From the NCBI RefSeq assembly GCF_003060825.1, contig NZ_CP028922.1:2587001-2651000 (forward strand): DNA of 64,000 nt, given 5' to 3'. Shown here one piece after another: positions 8,497 to 16,663 of the stretch. The translations under genes were made by a program, and so were the position numbers. Each line of letters opens with the position of its first letter. Within the stretch, counting starts at the first letter, position 1. This stretch comes from Paenibacillus sp. CAA11 (GTDB lineage Bacteria; Bacillota; Bacilli; Paenibacillales; Paenibacillaceae). The notes beneath the pieces were generated by a model. It saw only the letters and a program-made list of their open reading frames with translations. It made no database searches and was not told where the DNA came from.

Positions 8497-8847
8497 CTAC
8501 TTTTCTTTCTCTTCTGCTTTCTCTGCAATTTCATCCAGCCGTTCGAACGGGATTGGACAGCTATGCACGACCACTCCCTCAGGCTTATTAGGATATAACA
8601 GTTCATACATACTGTTCTTTCCATGAATGCTGGATGTATGCAAAAATATTTCTTTGGCGTACAGCCCTTCACGAACCATGGCAGCAGCCACCTCAGTCCC
8701 TGTCATTCCATCCGGACCCATATCATGGTCCAAAGATAAAATATCCACTTCCATCTCCCTTAACAGCTCCAGACACTCTTCGCCTGTCCTTGCAAGTACA
8801 AACCCTTTGGGACAACGGCGAAGGTCATCCATATATAAGTGAATCAC
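8497..8847 (-). CDS. Cyclic-phosphate-processing receiver-like domain protein
   Basis: 116 residues from a GTG start. GGAAG lies 7 bases upstream, and a longer frame would invade the nfo gene without a ribosome site. The protein opens with IHLYMDDLRRCPKGF, then ILSLDHDMG and TGTEVAAAMV. This is the pattern of stand-alone receiver-like domains named for cyclic phosphate processing: an acidic pair near the N-terminus, an SLDHD strand and a CheY-like fold. Biochemical function is not established. It follows endonuclease IV by 26 bp and is probably cotranscribed with it. Confidence 0.75.
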   Translation of the reverse strand: MIHLYMDDLRRCPKGFVLARTGEECLELLREMEVDILSLDHDMGPDGMTGTEVAAAMVREGLYAKEIFLHTSSIHGKNSMYELLYPNKPEGVVVHSCPIPFERLDEIAEKAEEKEK

Positions 8848-8873
8848 ACCCGTTCTTCCTTTCCCTCTCACGT

Positions 8874-9737
8874 TTATTCCAGTCCAGCTTCGCTCCACAG
8901 CTCTATCTGATGCATATCCTGCATATAGGTTCCATCCCTGCCTGTCTCGCTTTCCAGCACCAAAGGCAACCCCTTCAGCTCGGGTATGCTGAGCAGCCAA
9001 CGAAAGCCTGCCTCACCAATGTGCCCTGTTCCGACTCTGGCATGTCGATCTTTACGGGAACCTGCAGGATATTTGGAATCATTGAAGTGTAGCACCTTTA
9101 GGGCTTCAAAATAATTCAAATCCCTTGCCTTATCCAGGAATGCCGTATCTCCGGCTCCTCCCCAAATTCCAGCTGCAAAAGCGTGACAGGTATCCAGGCA
9201 AAAGCCAATATGCTCTGGCCGCTCACAGAGCTTGCGGATCTGCACCATTTCCTCGAGCGTTTTGCCTTCCTCACCATGATCACCGGCTTGGTTCTCCAAG
9301 AGAAGTAGAGCATTTCCCTTCCACCCCTGAAGCACTTCATTGATACATTGTATAATATTTTTATAAATTTGTAAGGGGTTTCCATCCCTGGAACTCCCAA
9401 AATGAACCACAATACCTAAGGACCCGCAGGCCTCTGCAATTTCAAGGTCATTGCGCAATGAATCTACTACCTTAGAACGAGCCTCTTTCTGAGTGACCGG
9501 TTCAAGAGCTAGATTGCTCGGGTAAGGCGTGTGAGCCACCGATACGATTTCCTTCTCTCCACATAGCACTTTGCATCGCTCGGCATCTCTAGGATCAACC
9601 TGCTTCACCGACAGGCTCCGCGGGTTCTTTGGAAAATACTGAAATACCCCTGCTCCTTGGGCAGCAGCAGCCAGAGCGGCACCTGCAAACCCCTTACGTA
9701 TGCTTAGATGTCCTCCTACCCTAACCATTCTATTCAT
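8874..9737 (-). CDS. nfo: Deoxyribonuclease IV (AP endonuclease)
   Basis: 287 residues, the usual size. Endonuclease IV cuts the DNA backbone 5' of abasic sites in base excision repair. Family signatures are present: GFCLDTCHAFAAG, HFNDSKYPAGSRKDRH followed by VGTGHIG, and PLVLESE near the end; these carry the His, Asp and Glu ligands of the three-zinc centre. The gene overlaps the preceding Fpg-type glycosylase gene by 8 bp. The glycosylase makes abasic sites and this enzyme processes them, so the pair forms a natural repair operon. Confidence 0.95.
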   Translation of the reverse strand: MNRMVRVGGHLSIRKGFAGAALAAAAQGAGVFQYFPKNPRSLSVKQVDPRDAERCKVLCGEKEIVSVAHTPYPSNLALEPVTQKEARSKVVDSLRNDLEIAEACGSLGIVVHFGSSRDGNPLQIYKNIIQCINEVLQGWKGNALLLLENQAGDHGEEGKTLEEMVQIRKLCERPEHIGFCLDTCHAFAAGIWGGAGDTAFLDKARDLNYFEALKVLHFNDSKYPAGSRKDRHARVGTGHIGEAGFRWLLSIPELKGLPLVLESETGRDGTYMQDMHQIELWSEAGLE

Positions 9738-10542
9738 GCTGGCAGTTCGTGCAATAAAATACTTTTCTACCAGAAATTTCTGCCTTCACAATAGGTTGGC
9801 CGCACACCAGACATGCCTCGCCTCCACGATCATAAACCCGGCAGTGCTCATTAAATCCGCCAGTTAATTGATCTTCTTGGGTTAACGGCAGCTCTATATA
9901 TCCGCCTTGCCGGGTGGCCTCTGTCAAAACCTCACGAGCGGCATGGTACAGTTTTGATAGATCCTCAGCAGTTAGGCTTTGAAGTTTAGCGTCCGGCCTA
10001 ATTCCGGCTACAAAGGCGATTTCATCCGCATAGCAGTTGCCAATCCCGGCAATGATGCTCTGATTGACAAGAGCCGTTTTAAGATTTCCACGGCGCTTTC
10101 CAAGCAGCTCCGCAAATTTATGTTCGTTCATGCGTCGATCAAATAGCTCGGGGCCAAGGTCGGACAAAGCCTCTTCCGTCTCCTTAGCACTTAACAAATG
10201 AAGATAGCCGAGTCGAAGACCAATGAAATACAGGGTCTGCTCTCCAAATGATATTTCAATTTGTGTCGTTCGGGCCGGCTTATGTTCCGCCCCTCCGAAG
10301 TATAACAACCCGCCAAGCATCAGATGCAGCAGCAGGCGGCGTCCATTATCCAAATGAAATACTAAATGCTTGCCTCTCCGCTCTATAAAAATTATCCGTA
10401 GGCCCATTAATTCCTCAGTGAAGCGATGAGGCTCGACATTAATGGATTTCTCCCGGTTTACGGCCACTTTGGTGATCGGTAGGTCTAGAATATGTTGTGA
10501 CAACTGTATTTTGTAATTCTCCATTTCCGGCAGCTCCGGCAT
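9730..10542 (-). CDS. Formamidopyrimidine-DNA glycosylase family protein (Fpg/Nei)
   Basis: 270 residues. The N-terminus MPELPEME carries the catalytic proline (residue 2) and glutamate of Fpg/Nei glycosylases that remove oxidised bases and nick abasic DNA. Central NQSIIAGIGNCYADEIAF is the conserved helix-two-turn-helix segment. The C-terminal zinc finger is intact: two CxxC pairs, CLVCGQ and CTNC. It diverges from standard MutM in places (MENYKIQL after the start), so it may be a second paralogue rather than the main mutM. It forms an operon with nfo through an 8-bp overlap. Confidence 0.85.
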   Translation of the reverse strand: MPELPEMENYKIQLSQHILDLPITKVAVNREKSINVEPHRFTEELMGLRIIFIERRGKHLVFHLDNGRRLLLHLMLGGLLYFGGAEHKPARTTQIEISFGEQTLYFIGLRLGYLHLLSAKETEEALSDLGPELFDRRMNEHKFAELLGKRRGNLKTALVNQSIIAGIGNCYADEIAFVAGIRPDAKLQSLTAEDLSKLYHAAREVLTEATRQGGYIELPLTQEDQLTGGFNEHCRVYDRGGEACLVCGQPIVKAEISGRKVFYCTNCQHE

Positions 10543-10617
10543 GGTGCATTCTTCCCTTCCATCCTAAGTCCTGTTAGAACAGACTCAAGACCTTCTCATA
10601 ATATTAAAGTAATACCA

Positions 10618-11430
10618 TTAAGGACAGATGTTGTGTAAAAGGTTGTCCAGGTTTTCACAGACCAAATCAGGCGTAATCCCTGTTTTTTGTAAATAGTATT
10701 CCAGATTCCCCTCTGTTGTAACACCCGTTAATGTCAGGATTGTTCCACATCCTGCATGATCGCCGGCAGAAATATCTGTCAGCATATTATCCCCGATGAC
10801 AGCCACCTGCTCCGCAGGCAATCCAAGACGGTCCATCGCCTGCTTCATCAAAATGGCAGAGGGTTTGCCAATCGTCAGCGGCTCCACCGCTGTAGCAGCC
10901 TGAATAGCGGCAGACAGACTGCCAGCTCCAGGCATAAGCCCCTCATCTGAGGGCAGGAGCAGATCGGGATTGGTCAGTACATATTTGGCTCCCCCATGGA
11001 TCCACCGCGCCGCTCTTGTTAACGTCTCATAATTGAAAGAACGGTCAATTCCTTGAACCACATATTCGGGTTCTTCATCCGTCAGAATTAATCCCGCATT
11101 TTCCAAAGCATGAACTAAACCGTTCTCACCAATTGCTGCAACCTTGCAGCCAGGGCTCTCTTCCGCAAGATGGCTTGCAGCAGCCACGGCAGAAGTGCAA
11201 ACCTGCTCATGGCTGGCGGGAATCCCCATCCGTCTTAATTGTTCTGCAACTTCCTCCGGCGTTTTGGACGAATTATTCGTTACGAACAGAAGCGGAATAT
11301 TGCGCCGATTCATTTCCGTAATCAGCTTGTCTGCACCGGGAATCATTACCGGACCATGGTACATCGTCCCGTCCAAATCAATTAAAAATCCCTTCCAAAG
11401 GGCTGTATGATGCCCGGAAGACCAGGTCAT
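10618..11430 (-). CDS. HAD-superfamily IIA phosphatase (NagD/YutF-like)
   Basis: 270 residues from an ATG preceded by AGGTGAT. An upstream TTG in frame lacks a ribosome site. HAD motif I is FLIDLDGTMYHG, motif II the VTNNSSK strand, motif III a lysine in the TIGKPSA segment and motif IV VIGDNMLTDISAG. The cap position matches subclass IIA, which includes NagD, AraL, YutF and p-nitrophenyl phosphatases acting on small sugar or nucleotide phosphates. Substrate unknown. No terminator is obvious at either end. Confidence 0.85.
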   Translation of the reverse strand: MTWSSGHHTALWKGFLIDLDGTMYHGPVMIPGADKLITEMNRRNIPLLFVTNNSSKTPEEVAEQLRRMGIPASHEQVCTSAVAAASHLAEESPGCKVAAIGENGLVHALENAGLILTDEEPEYVVQGIDRSFNYETLTRAARWIHGGAKYVLTNPDLLLPSDEGLMPGAGSLSAAIQAATAVEPLTIGKPSAILMKQAMDRLGLPAEQVAVIGDNMLTDISAGDHAGCGTILTLTGVTTEGNLEYYLQKTGITPDLVCENLDNLLHNICP

Positions 11431-11638
11431 GCGATCACCTATTTTCAATATGTAAATTTACGTTAGATTCAGATAAACAAATACTATTGTATTCGGTTAA
11501 GGTACGCATTAGCAAATTTGTTTTTTACAGCATAGCTCGGCACTTTCGTCGAACGACCTCGAAGAGTCGTACCTTGCCATATTGCCAGACCAGAAGTTTG
11601 CTGCGCCGTGTCATTTCCTGCGCTTTCCCGGAAAATAA

Positions 11639-12583
11639 TCAATCTGCTTCATGTCTGGTCACAGGGTAAAGCTCATGTTCGATAGCCAACTGAGTCTCGG
11701 GGAATACCGTTCTTGCCTCCTCAAGAAGCCGAGTCAAATCATGGTCATCCTTATATCGCGAGCTGAAATGAGTAATGATCAGCTGCTTTGCCCCTGCCTG
11801 AACCGCAGCTTCGGCCGCCTGAATGGCTGTACTATGATGGTACTCATAAGCCGTATCTTTGAGTTCATGCAGAAAGGTTGCCTCATGCACCATAAGATCA
11901 GCATCCTGGGATAGGTGAACCGCAGCTTCACATGGCCGAGTATCGCCGAGTATCGTTACTATTCTTCCACGCTTGGGCTTGCCAAGCACTTCTTCTGGTC
12001 GAATGGTAACCCCGTCAGGAGTTATGATGCTCTCCCCGCGCTTAAGCTGACCATATAGAGGACCAGGCTTAATCCCATGGCGGCTAAGTACGTCGAAATC
12101 CAATTTCCCAGGTCGATCCTTCTCTACAACGCGGTATCCATAGCTGTCAATCCGGTGTTCTAGCAAAGCAGCTTCAACCCGGAATGAGTCATCCTCAAAC
12201 AGCAGGCCGCCCGCATGCTCCTTAATAACAAGCTCATAATTAATTCGGGATTCACTGATCCCTAAAGTTGTCTCCACAAAAGCCTTGATCCCTTTGGGAC
12301 CGTATAGCTCAAGTGGAGCATCCCCTCCCTGATAAGCCCGGCTTGACAATAACCCCGGCAGACCGAAGAGATGATCTCCATGCAAATGAGTAATAAATAT
12401 CTTCTCCAGCTTGCTAAGCTTCAATGGGGATTTCAGCACTTGATGCTGCGTGCCTTCCCCACAATCAAACAGCCAAAAGCTGCGCCGCTCCTCAAACATT
12501 CGCAAGGCCACCGAAGTGACGTTTCGCTGTAAGGAAGGGACGCCCGCATTTGTTCCCATAAAATAAAGCTCCATAACCCGCAT
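11639..12583 (-). CDS. rnz: Ribonuclease Z (tRNA 3' processing endonuclease)
   Basis: 314 residues, typical for short RNase Z. It trims the 3' trailer of tRNA precursors that lack encoded CCA. Visible signatures are FMGTNAGVPSLQRN at the N-terminus, zinc-binding THLHGDHLFGLPGLL, GDTRPCE with the bridging Asp, and ITHFSSRY near the C-terminus. Start ATG has GGAAGAAGGG upstream; a second ATG three codons on is possible. A 208-bp stretch with no recognisable gene separates it from the HAD phosphatase gene. Confidence 0.95.
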   Translation of the reverse strand: MRVMELYFMGTNAGVPSLQRNVTSVALRMFEERRSFWLFDCGEGTQHQVLKSPLKLSKLEKIFITHLHGDHLFGLPGLLSSRAYQGGDAPLELYGPKGIKAFVETTLGISESRINYELVIKEHAGGLLFEDDSFRVEAALLEHRIDSYGYRVVEKDRPGKLDFDVLSRHGIKPGPLYGQLKRGESIITPDGVTIRPEEVLGKPKRGRIVTILGDTRPCEAAVHLSQDADLMVHEATFLHELKDTAYEYHHSTAIQAAEAAVQAGAKQLIITHFSSRYKDDHDLTRLLEEARTVFPETQLAIEHELYPVTRHEAD

Positions 12584-12975
12584 CCCTTCTTCCTTTGACC
12601 AAATAAGATGTATCTATTTCTATCGAGCCTTCTCGTTCTACTTTTATACCCAAAATGTTATGCCGATAACCGAATGGAAAGCGAATCCTTAAGGGGTATA
12701 TTGCCAATAATATTACCAATCATTCGCTCAAATAAGTGTACAGCGGCAGCATATTGGGAAAGGAAAAGTCCCAAGACTCCGATTGTTGAATAATTAATAT
12801 CATTAACTTATGTACGGCTTTATCAACCCTGCTTAGTATCCCTTAGTTTATCAGAAGCAATCCTTGAAGAAAAGCAGCGCTGGATATAGACTGATTTTAA
12901 ATAAAATATAGGTCGACATCCAAGTTCCCATCCTTTATAATCCATACTATACTCATTTGAAAGCGGGGTAATCCT
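12584..12975. other. 392-bp intergenic region between divergent rnz and mtnD
   Basis: No coding potential is convincing on either strand. The right part holds the mtnD promoter. No SAM riboswitch (expected for some methionine-salvage genes) could be recognised. Confidence 0.6.
12913..12941 (+). promoter_or_regulatory. Putative sigma-A promoter of mtnD
   Basis: TCGACA (one change from TTGACA) at 12913-12918 and a perfect TATAAT at 12936-12941, spaced by 17 bp, about 28 bp before the ATG of the acireductone dioxygenase gene. Confidence 0.6.
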
Positions 12976-13518
12976 ATGGCGTCTATCAGAATTAGAAATA
13001 CTAACACAACAATTACGGATGAAAATGAAGTGAGTAATTTCCTAAGTGGTTTTGATGTCGTTTACGAACATTGGAATCCGAACAAGCTTCCTGAAGACCT
13101 GAAGAATAACTTCCTTCTAAATGACGAGCAAAAGCAGCGTATCCTGGATACCTATGAAGAAGAGATCAAGGATCTGGTAGCACGTCGTGGCTACCGCACC
13201 TGGGACGTGATCACCCTCTCAGAGACAACACCAAACATTGAGGAACTGCTTGCTAAATTCGAGCAAATTCACACCCACACGGAAGATGAAATCCGCGCCA
13301 TCGTCGCTGGCTCCGGCATCTTCATTATTAAAGGGGACGACGAGACCGGTTACTTTGATGTCGTGCTTCAGCCAGGCGACCTGATCTCTGTTCCAGAGAA
13401 CACTGTTCATTTCTTCACCCTCACCGAGGAACGCAAGGTTGTTGCTGTCCGTTTGTTTGTAGAAGAGAACGGCTGGATTGCTCACCCGCATGAAGATCCG
13501 ACTTTTCAGAAAGCTTAA
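12976..13518 (+). CDS. mtnD: Acireductone dioxygenase
   Basis: 180 residues, the normal size. ARD oxidises the acireductone of the methionine salvage pathway to the keto acid precursor of methionine plus formate. Cupin metal ligands are seen in QIHTHTEDEIRAIVAGSG (two His and Glu) and the later ENTVHFF (third His). The N-terminal WNPNKLP segment is also typical of the family. Unlike in Bacillus subtilis, no other mtn gene (mtnA, K, W, X, B) flanks it, so it is an orphan here. Divergent from rnz and served by its own promoter and terminator. Confidence 0.93.
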   Translation: MASIRIRNTNTTITDENEVSNFLSGFDVVYEHWNPNKLPEDLKNNFLLNDEQKQRILDTYEEEIKDLVARRGYRTWDVITLSETTPNIEELLAKFEQIHTHTEDEIRAIVAGSGIFIIKGDDETGYFDVVLQPGDLISVPENTVHFFTLTEERKVVAVRLFVEENGWIAHPHEDPTFQKA

Positions 13519-13537
13519 TGGACTGGATTATTGATAT

Positions 13538-13592
13538 AAAAAGCTGATGCATTTCTTCCAAGTAACGGCGGAAGAAAGCATCAGCTTTTTTA
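13538..13592. terminator. Bidirectional terminator between mtnD and the HAD gene
   Basis: AAAAGCTGATGC pairs with GCATCAGCTTTTTT; the stem continues through TTTCTTCC / GGAAGAAA. A-run on the left and T-run on the right make it work for the two convergent genes. Confidence 0.9.
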
Positions 13593-13595
13593 TGT

Positions 13596-14402
13596 CTATA
13601 TTACCCTTGCATCAAGATTCTGCATTAAAGGAAGCAAATCCATAAGGCTGTGTATTTCGTAATTTGGAACAATTTCGTCAGATCGATCTTTGCCGTCCCG
13701 ATTGATCCATACAGCCGTAATTCCAGCACCCAGCGCCCCTTTGATATCTGTGGTCAGTTTATCCCCAACCATCAGTGTCTCCTCAGGTTTGCAGCCTAGC
13801 AAGGACAAAGCATGGTGGAATATGGAGGGATCAGGCTTCCCCTTTCCGAATGTCCCCGATACAATAACCTCGTTAAAATAAGGGGCGAGCTTAGGAACTC
13901 CATCCAGCTTCTCTTGCTGCAGAGCGGGGCACCCATTCGTCAACAGCAGCAGCTTTACTCTACCTTGCAGCTCTTCAAGCAGCTGGAATGTTTCCTCATA
14001 CACATGCGGACGCGCGCGCCGCTCAGCACCAAATTGCTCTGCCAGCCGCTTAGCTAGTGCAAGGTCGTCCACTCCCTGATCAAGCAGCCCTAATCGCCAG
14101 GCTTCCTGACGATAAACGGGGGCCAGCTGTTCCAGCTGTCTAAATTCCGGCTGTTCTCCACCGTTAAAAGTAGCCCACAATCCTTCAAATGGATTAATTC
14201 CAATCATCTGAGTGAACGGATAGGTCTCATAGGATTCATATAATGAACGGGCTGACTTACGTACAGATTGCTCCAGAGCTTCAGCATTCAGCCCTTTCTC
14301 GGCTGCTGCTGTGCGACATACTGCCTCAAAAGCCTCGCGAACACTTCGTTCATCCCATAACAGCGTATCGTCCAAATCAAAACAAACCGCTTGAATACTC
14401 AT
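13596..14402 (-). CDS. HAD-superfamily IA hydrolase (YsaA/YjjG-like)
   Basis: 268 residues. Motif I is VCFDLDDTLLWDE with both catalytic aspartates, motif II the LLLLTNG strand, motif III lysine in GTFGKGKPDPSIF, motif IV MVGDKLTTDIKGA. A helical cap lies between motifs I and II, as in subclass I phosphatases acting on nucleotides or phosphosugars. Substrate unknown. GAGGGGGAG is upstream of the ATG. It follows the small membrane protein gene by 44 bp on the same strand. Confidence 0.85.
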   Translation of the reverse strand: MSIQAVCFDLDDTLLWDERSVREAFEAVCRTAAAEKGLNAEALEQSVRKSARSLYESYETYPFTQMIGINPFEGLWATFNGGEQPEFRQLEQLAPVYRQEAWRLGLLDQGVDDLALAKRLAEQFGAERRARPHVYEETFQLLEELQGRVKLLLLTNGCPALQQEKLDGVPKLAPYFNEVIVSGTFGKGKPDPSIFHHALSLLGCKPEETLMVGDKLTTDIKGALGAGITAVWINRDGKDRSDEIVPNYEIHSLMDLLPLMQNLDARVI

Positions 14403-14446
14403 CTGCCAGCTCCCCCTCTTGTACCTTAAGACTTCGCTCTCTTGAC

Positions 14447-14974
14447 TTACTTCTTCTCGAAATCAATTTTGTGCGTAGCTGCAAACTGTTCCAAGCTTTC
14501 CCCCATGGCAGTCGTATCGAAGAAATTACGACCCCGGGAGAACTTCCAGTTAGATTCCTTACCTTTAGTTACAATCACAACGGAGTTCTTGCTTTGCTGA
14601 ATCTTTGAAATGCCGTTCGCATCAAGGCGCTTGTCGCGATTGTATTTCGACGTAAAAAGCGAGCCTTTAAAAATCCGCAAATAAGGTCTTCGGAAAAACA
14701 CCGCAGCCGCTAATATTAAGTACAAGGCCATGGTAATAATTGTGAGGGTATAATTCGTCTTTTGGCCCGCACTATTGTTACCAACGATCCCTATAACCAA
14801 ATATAGGAGTCCCAGAAAGACTAAAAGGGACGGGAGTAAAACATTACGGCCTCTAAAGGTCTCACCTTCTCCCTTACTGCCGAGGCTTGTTCCCGGCTTG
14901 ATCCCCTTTTTCTTCTGGTCTTGCTGCAGCTTCTGGCGGTTCTTCTCCACCTTGCGTTCAAAAGATCTGGACAT
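14447..14974 (-). CDS. Small membrane protein of unknown function
   Basis: 175 residues, not recognised. The first 45 residues are highly basic and polar, then two hydrophobic helices appear (about 47-65 and 76-95), then a basic soluble tail of about 80 residues ending in FEKK. Positive charge on both sides of the helix pair suggests N- and C-termini in the cytoplasm. It sits between the ynzC gene (30 bp upstream) and a HAD gene on the same strand, so it is probably cotranscribed with both. Confidence 0.75.
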   Translation of the reverse strand: MSRSFERKVEKNRQKLQQDQKKKGIKPGTSLGSKGEGETFRGRNVLLPSLLVFLGLLYLVIGIVGNNSAGQKTNYTLTIITMALYLILAAAVFFRRPYLRIFKGSLFTSKYNRDKRLDANGISKIQQSKNSVVIVTKGKESNWKFSRGRNFFDTTAMGESLEQFAATHKIDFEKK

Positions 14975-15003
14975 TCACTTTTTTCCCCCTACAAAAGTTG
15001 CGG

Positions 15004-15180
15004 TTATTTTTCGTCTACAATCTCAATGGAATCCAATTGTTGACGGAAATTTCTTCTTATATTCTGAAGGTAAACTTCGCGGAGTTCCGCGCGTTCCAGT
15101 TTCTCTTCGTTCGTTAACCCTTCGGCCTTGTTCTTGCGGGCCAATTCATTTATACGTTGTACCAGGCTGTCGATATCCAT
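15004..15180 (-). CDS. DUF896 protein, YnzC-like
   Basis: 58 residues, starting at the ATG preceded by GGAGG (six-base spacing) rather than at an upstream start. Sequence DIDSLVQRINELARKNKAEGL then EEKLERAELREVYLQ is the helical hairpin of the DUF896/YnzC family, whose function is not known. In Bacillus subtilis ynzC follows yneA-yneB beside lexA and belongs to the SOS region. Here it follows the yneA-like gene but after a terminator, and the recombinase gene yneB is missing. Confidence 0.88.
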   Translation of the reverse strand: MDIDSLVQRINELARKNKAEGLTNEEKLERAELREVYLQNIRRNFRQQLDSIEIVDEK

Positions 15181-15225
15181 AAAATCCTCCTTATAATTAG
15201 GCATTCACATCTACTTTGACATGAC

Positions 15226-15267
15226 AAAAAGAGCTTGTCAAGGCATCTCGGGTCCATGACAAGCTCT
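15226..15267 (-). terminator. Terminator after the yneA-like gene
   Basis: AGAGCTTGTCA pairs exactly with TGACAAGCTCT across a 16-base loop. On the minus strand it is followed by TTTTT, ending the yneA-like transcript before ynzC. Confidence 0.85.
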
Positions 15268-15302
15268 AAATTACCATCAATTCTGTATTAGAAATATGTG
15301 TA

Positions 15303-15671
15303 TCATATCGAAGGGAGATTTAAGATATCGCCAGCCTGAATTTCACTTCTCTTCATGCCGTTCACATCTTGTAATTTCTCAATATATACTCGAATATCCA
15401 TCCCCTCTGGTTTATGGGAGGAAGCAATACTCCAGAGAGAATCACCCGGTGTGACAACTACAGAATCTAGCAATACATCCTCTGAACTTCGATTAGTAGA
15501 AGCGAAGGCATTCAATACGCCTGTACACGCTATGGAAATCATGATCATGGCAGCCAAGATCATTACAAACCGCTTACTGAATTTAAAATTATTCATTATA
15601 GAGGCTGACTGAACGTTCCTGCCGGCTTCCTTATTATCATAAATACTGTTATATGTACTATATCTCAACAC
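15303..15671 (-). CDS. yneA: LysM-domain SOS cell-division suppressor, YneA-like
   Basis: 122 residues from a TTG start with GGTGAG upstream; an internal ATG (15596) would give 97 residues but has a poor ribosome site. After a basic segment comes one membrane helix (FVMILAAMIMISIACTGVL), then a C-terminal LysM domain (VTPGDSLWSIA ... IQAGDILNLPS). YneA in Bacillus delays septation during DNA damage. Identification rests on this architecture and on the divergent position next to lexA with LexA boxes between the two genes. It would be made only when LexA is cleaved. Confidence 0.82.
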   Translation of the reverse strand: MLRYSTYNSIYDNKEAGRNVQSASIMNNFKFSKRFVMILAAMIMISIACTGVLNAFASTNRSSEDVLLDSVVVTPGDSLWSIASSHKPEGMDIRVYIEKLQDVNGMKRSEIQAGDILNLPSI

Positions 15672-15683
15672 AACTCACCACTC

Positions 15684-15811
15684 CAAACATTTGTTCTTAT
15701 TCGCAAATTCAATATAACACGAACATGTGTTTTGTTCAAGCCTATTTCAGAACAATTGTTCGTACCTATAACAATTGCAATAGAACCCTTGTTTGTGCGA
15801 ACGGAAGTTCT
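15684..15811. promoter_or_regulatory. Four LexA-like boxes between yneA and lexA
   Basis: Boxes resembling the Bacillus SOS operator CGAAC-N4-GTTCG: CAAACATTTGTTCT at 15684, CGAACATGTGTTTT at 15720, AGAACAATTGTTCG at 15749 (perfect central palindrome), and CGAACGGAAGTTCT at 15798, next to the likely lexA -10 (TTATAC, 15814-15819). They can repress both divergent genes. Confidence 0.88.
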
Positions 15812-15855
15812 ATGTTATACTTTTTCCATACGTTACTAAATGGGGTTGATAGAAT

Positions 15856-16482
15856 ATGTCGAAGGTTTCCAGCCGGCAGCAGGCGATATTGGAATTTATA
15901 CGCAATGAAGTACGCATGAAGGGCTATCCGCCCTCCGTCCGCGAAATTGGCGAGGCCGTGGGACTAGCTTCCAGCTCGACGGTACATGGTCATTTAGATC
16001 GCTTGGAGAAGAAAGGTCTAATAAGAAGAGACCCAACGAAACCTCGGGCTATCGAGCTGCTGGGCCAAGAGGAATCGGAGAATATTCATATGTTCTCACA
16101 GACCGTTCTGCGTGTACCGGTTGTGGGGAAGGTTACCGCCGGTGTACCTATAACGGCTACCGAGAACATCGAGGACTACTTCCCGCTGCCAAGCCATTAT
16201 AGTACCGATGCAGAGATATTTATGCTTGCTGTAATGGGCGACAGTATGATTGAAGCAGGGATTCATAATGGTGACTATGTCATCGTACGACAGCAGCAAA
16301 CTGCTGAGAACGGTGATATTGTTGTTGCAATGACTGAAGAAGACGAGGCAACAGTGAAGACCTTCTACAAGGAACGCGATCATATACGCCTTCAGCCAGA
16401 GAATCCAGCCTATGAACCGCTTCTCTTGAAGCATGTTTCCATTCTTGGGAAAGTCATCGGCTTGTTTAGAGATTTTCATTGA
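15856..16482 (+). CDS. lexA: LexA repressor
   Basis: 208 residues, normal length. LexA represses the SOS regulon and cuts itself when RecA is activated on single-stranded DNA. The N-terminal winged helix-turn-helix is seen in [20 protein letters not shown]. The autocleavage site Ala-Gly lies in GKVTAGVP, the catalytic Ser in [10 protein letters not shown], and the Lys in DEATVKTFY. Four LexA-like boxes precede it, so it is autoregulated. Ribosome site is GGGG seven to ten bases before ATG. Confidence 0.97.
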   Translation: MSKVSSRQQAILEFIRNEVRMKGYPPSVREIGEAVGLASSSTVHGHLDRLEKKGLIRRDPTKPRAIELLGQEESENIHMFSQTVLRVPVVGKVTAGVPITATENIEDYFPLPSHYSTDAEIFMLAVMGDSMIEAGIHNGDYVIVRQQQTAENGDIVVAMTEEDEATVKTFYKERDHIRLQPENPAYEPLLLKHVSILGKVIGLFRDFH

Positions 16483-16496
16483 ACTTATTCATGCGA

Positions 16497-16530
16497 TAAG
16501 AGACTACGTTTTTGTAGTCTCTTATTTTTT
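16497..16530 (+). terminator. lexA terminator
   Basis: AAGAGACTAC / GTAGTCTCTT stem with a six-base loop, then ATTTTTT. Confidence 0.92.
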
Positions 16531-16663
16531 GCCTCTAAAATTAACAAAAATACGTTCATATATAGTGATATTCATCATAGTGTGTTATATTGATAAAAAA
16601 GATAATTGATCCGATAAATATTTCTTATGAACTAAAAAACAATGAAGAGAAGGTTAGAATCAA

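Noticed and set aside
12976..13060. SAM riboswitch upstream of mtnD
   Set aside because: No S-box signatures (conserved stems with GNNGAG-like and kink-turn motifs) were found in 12584-12975.
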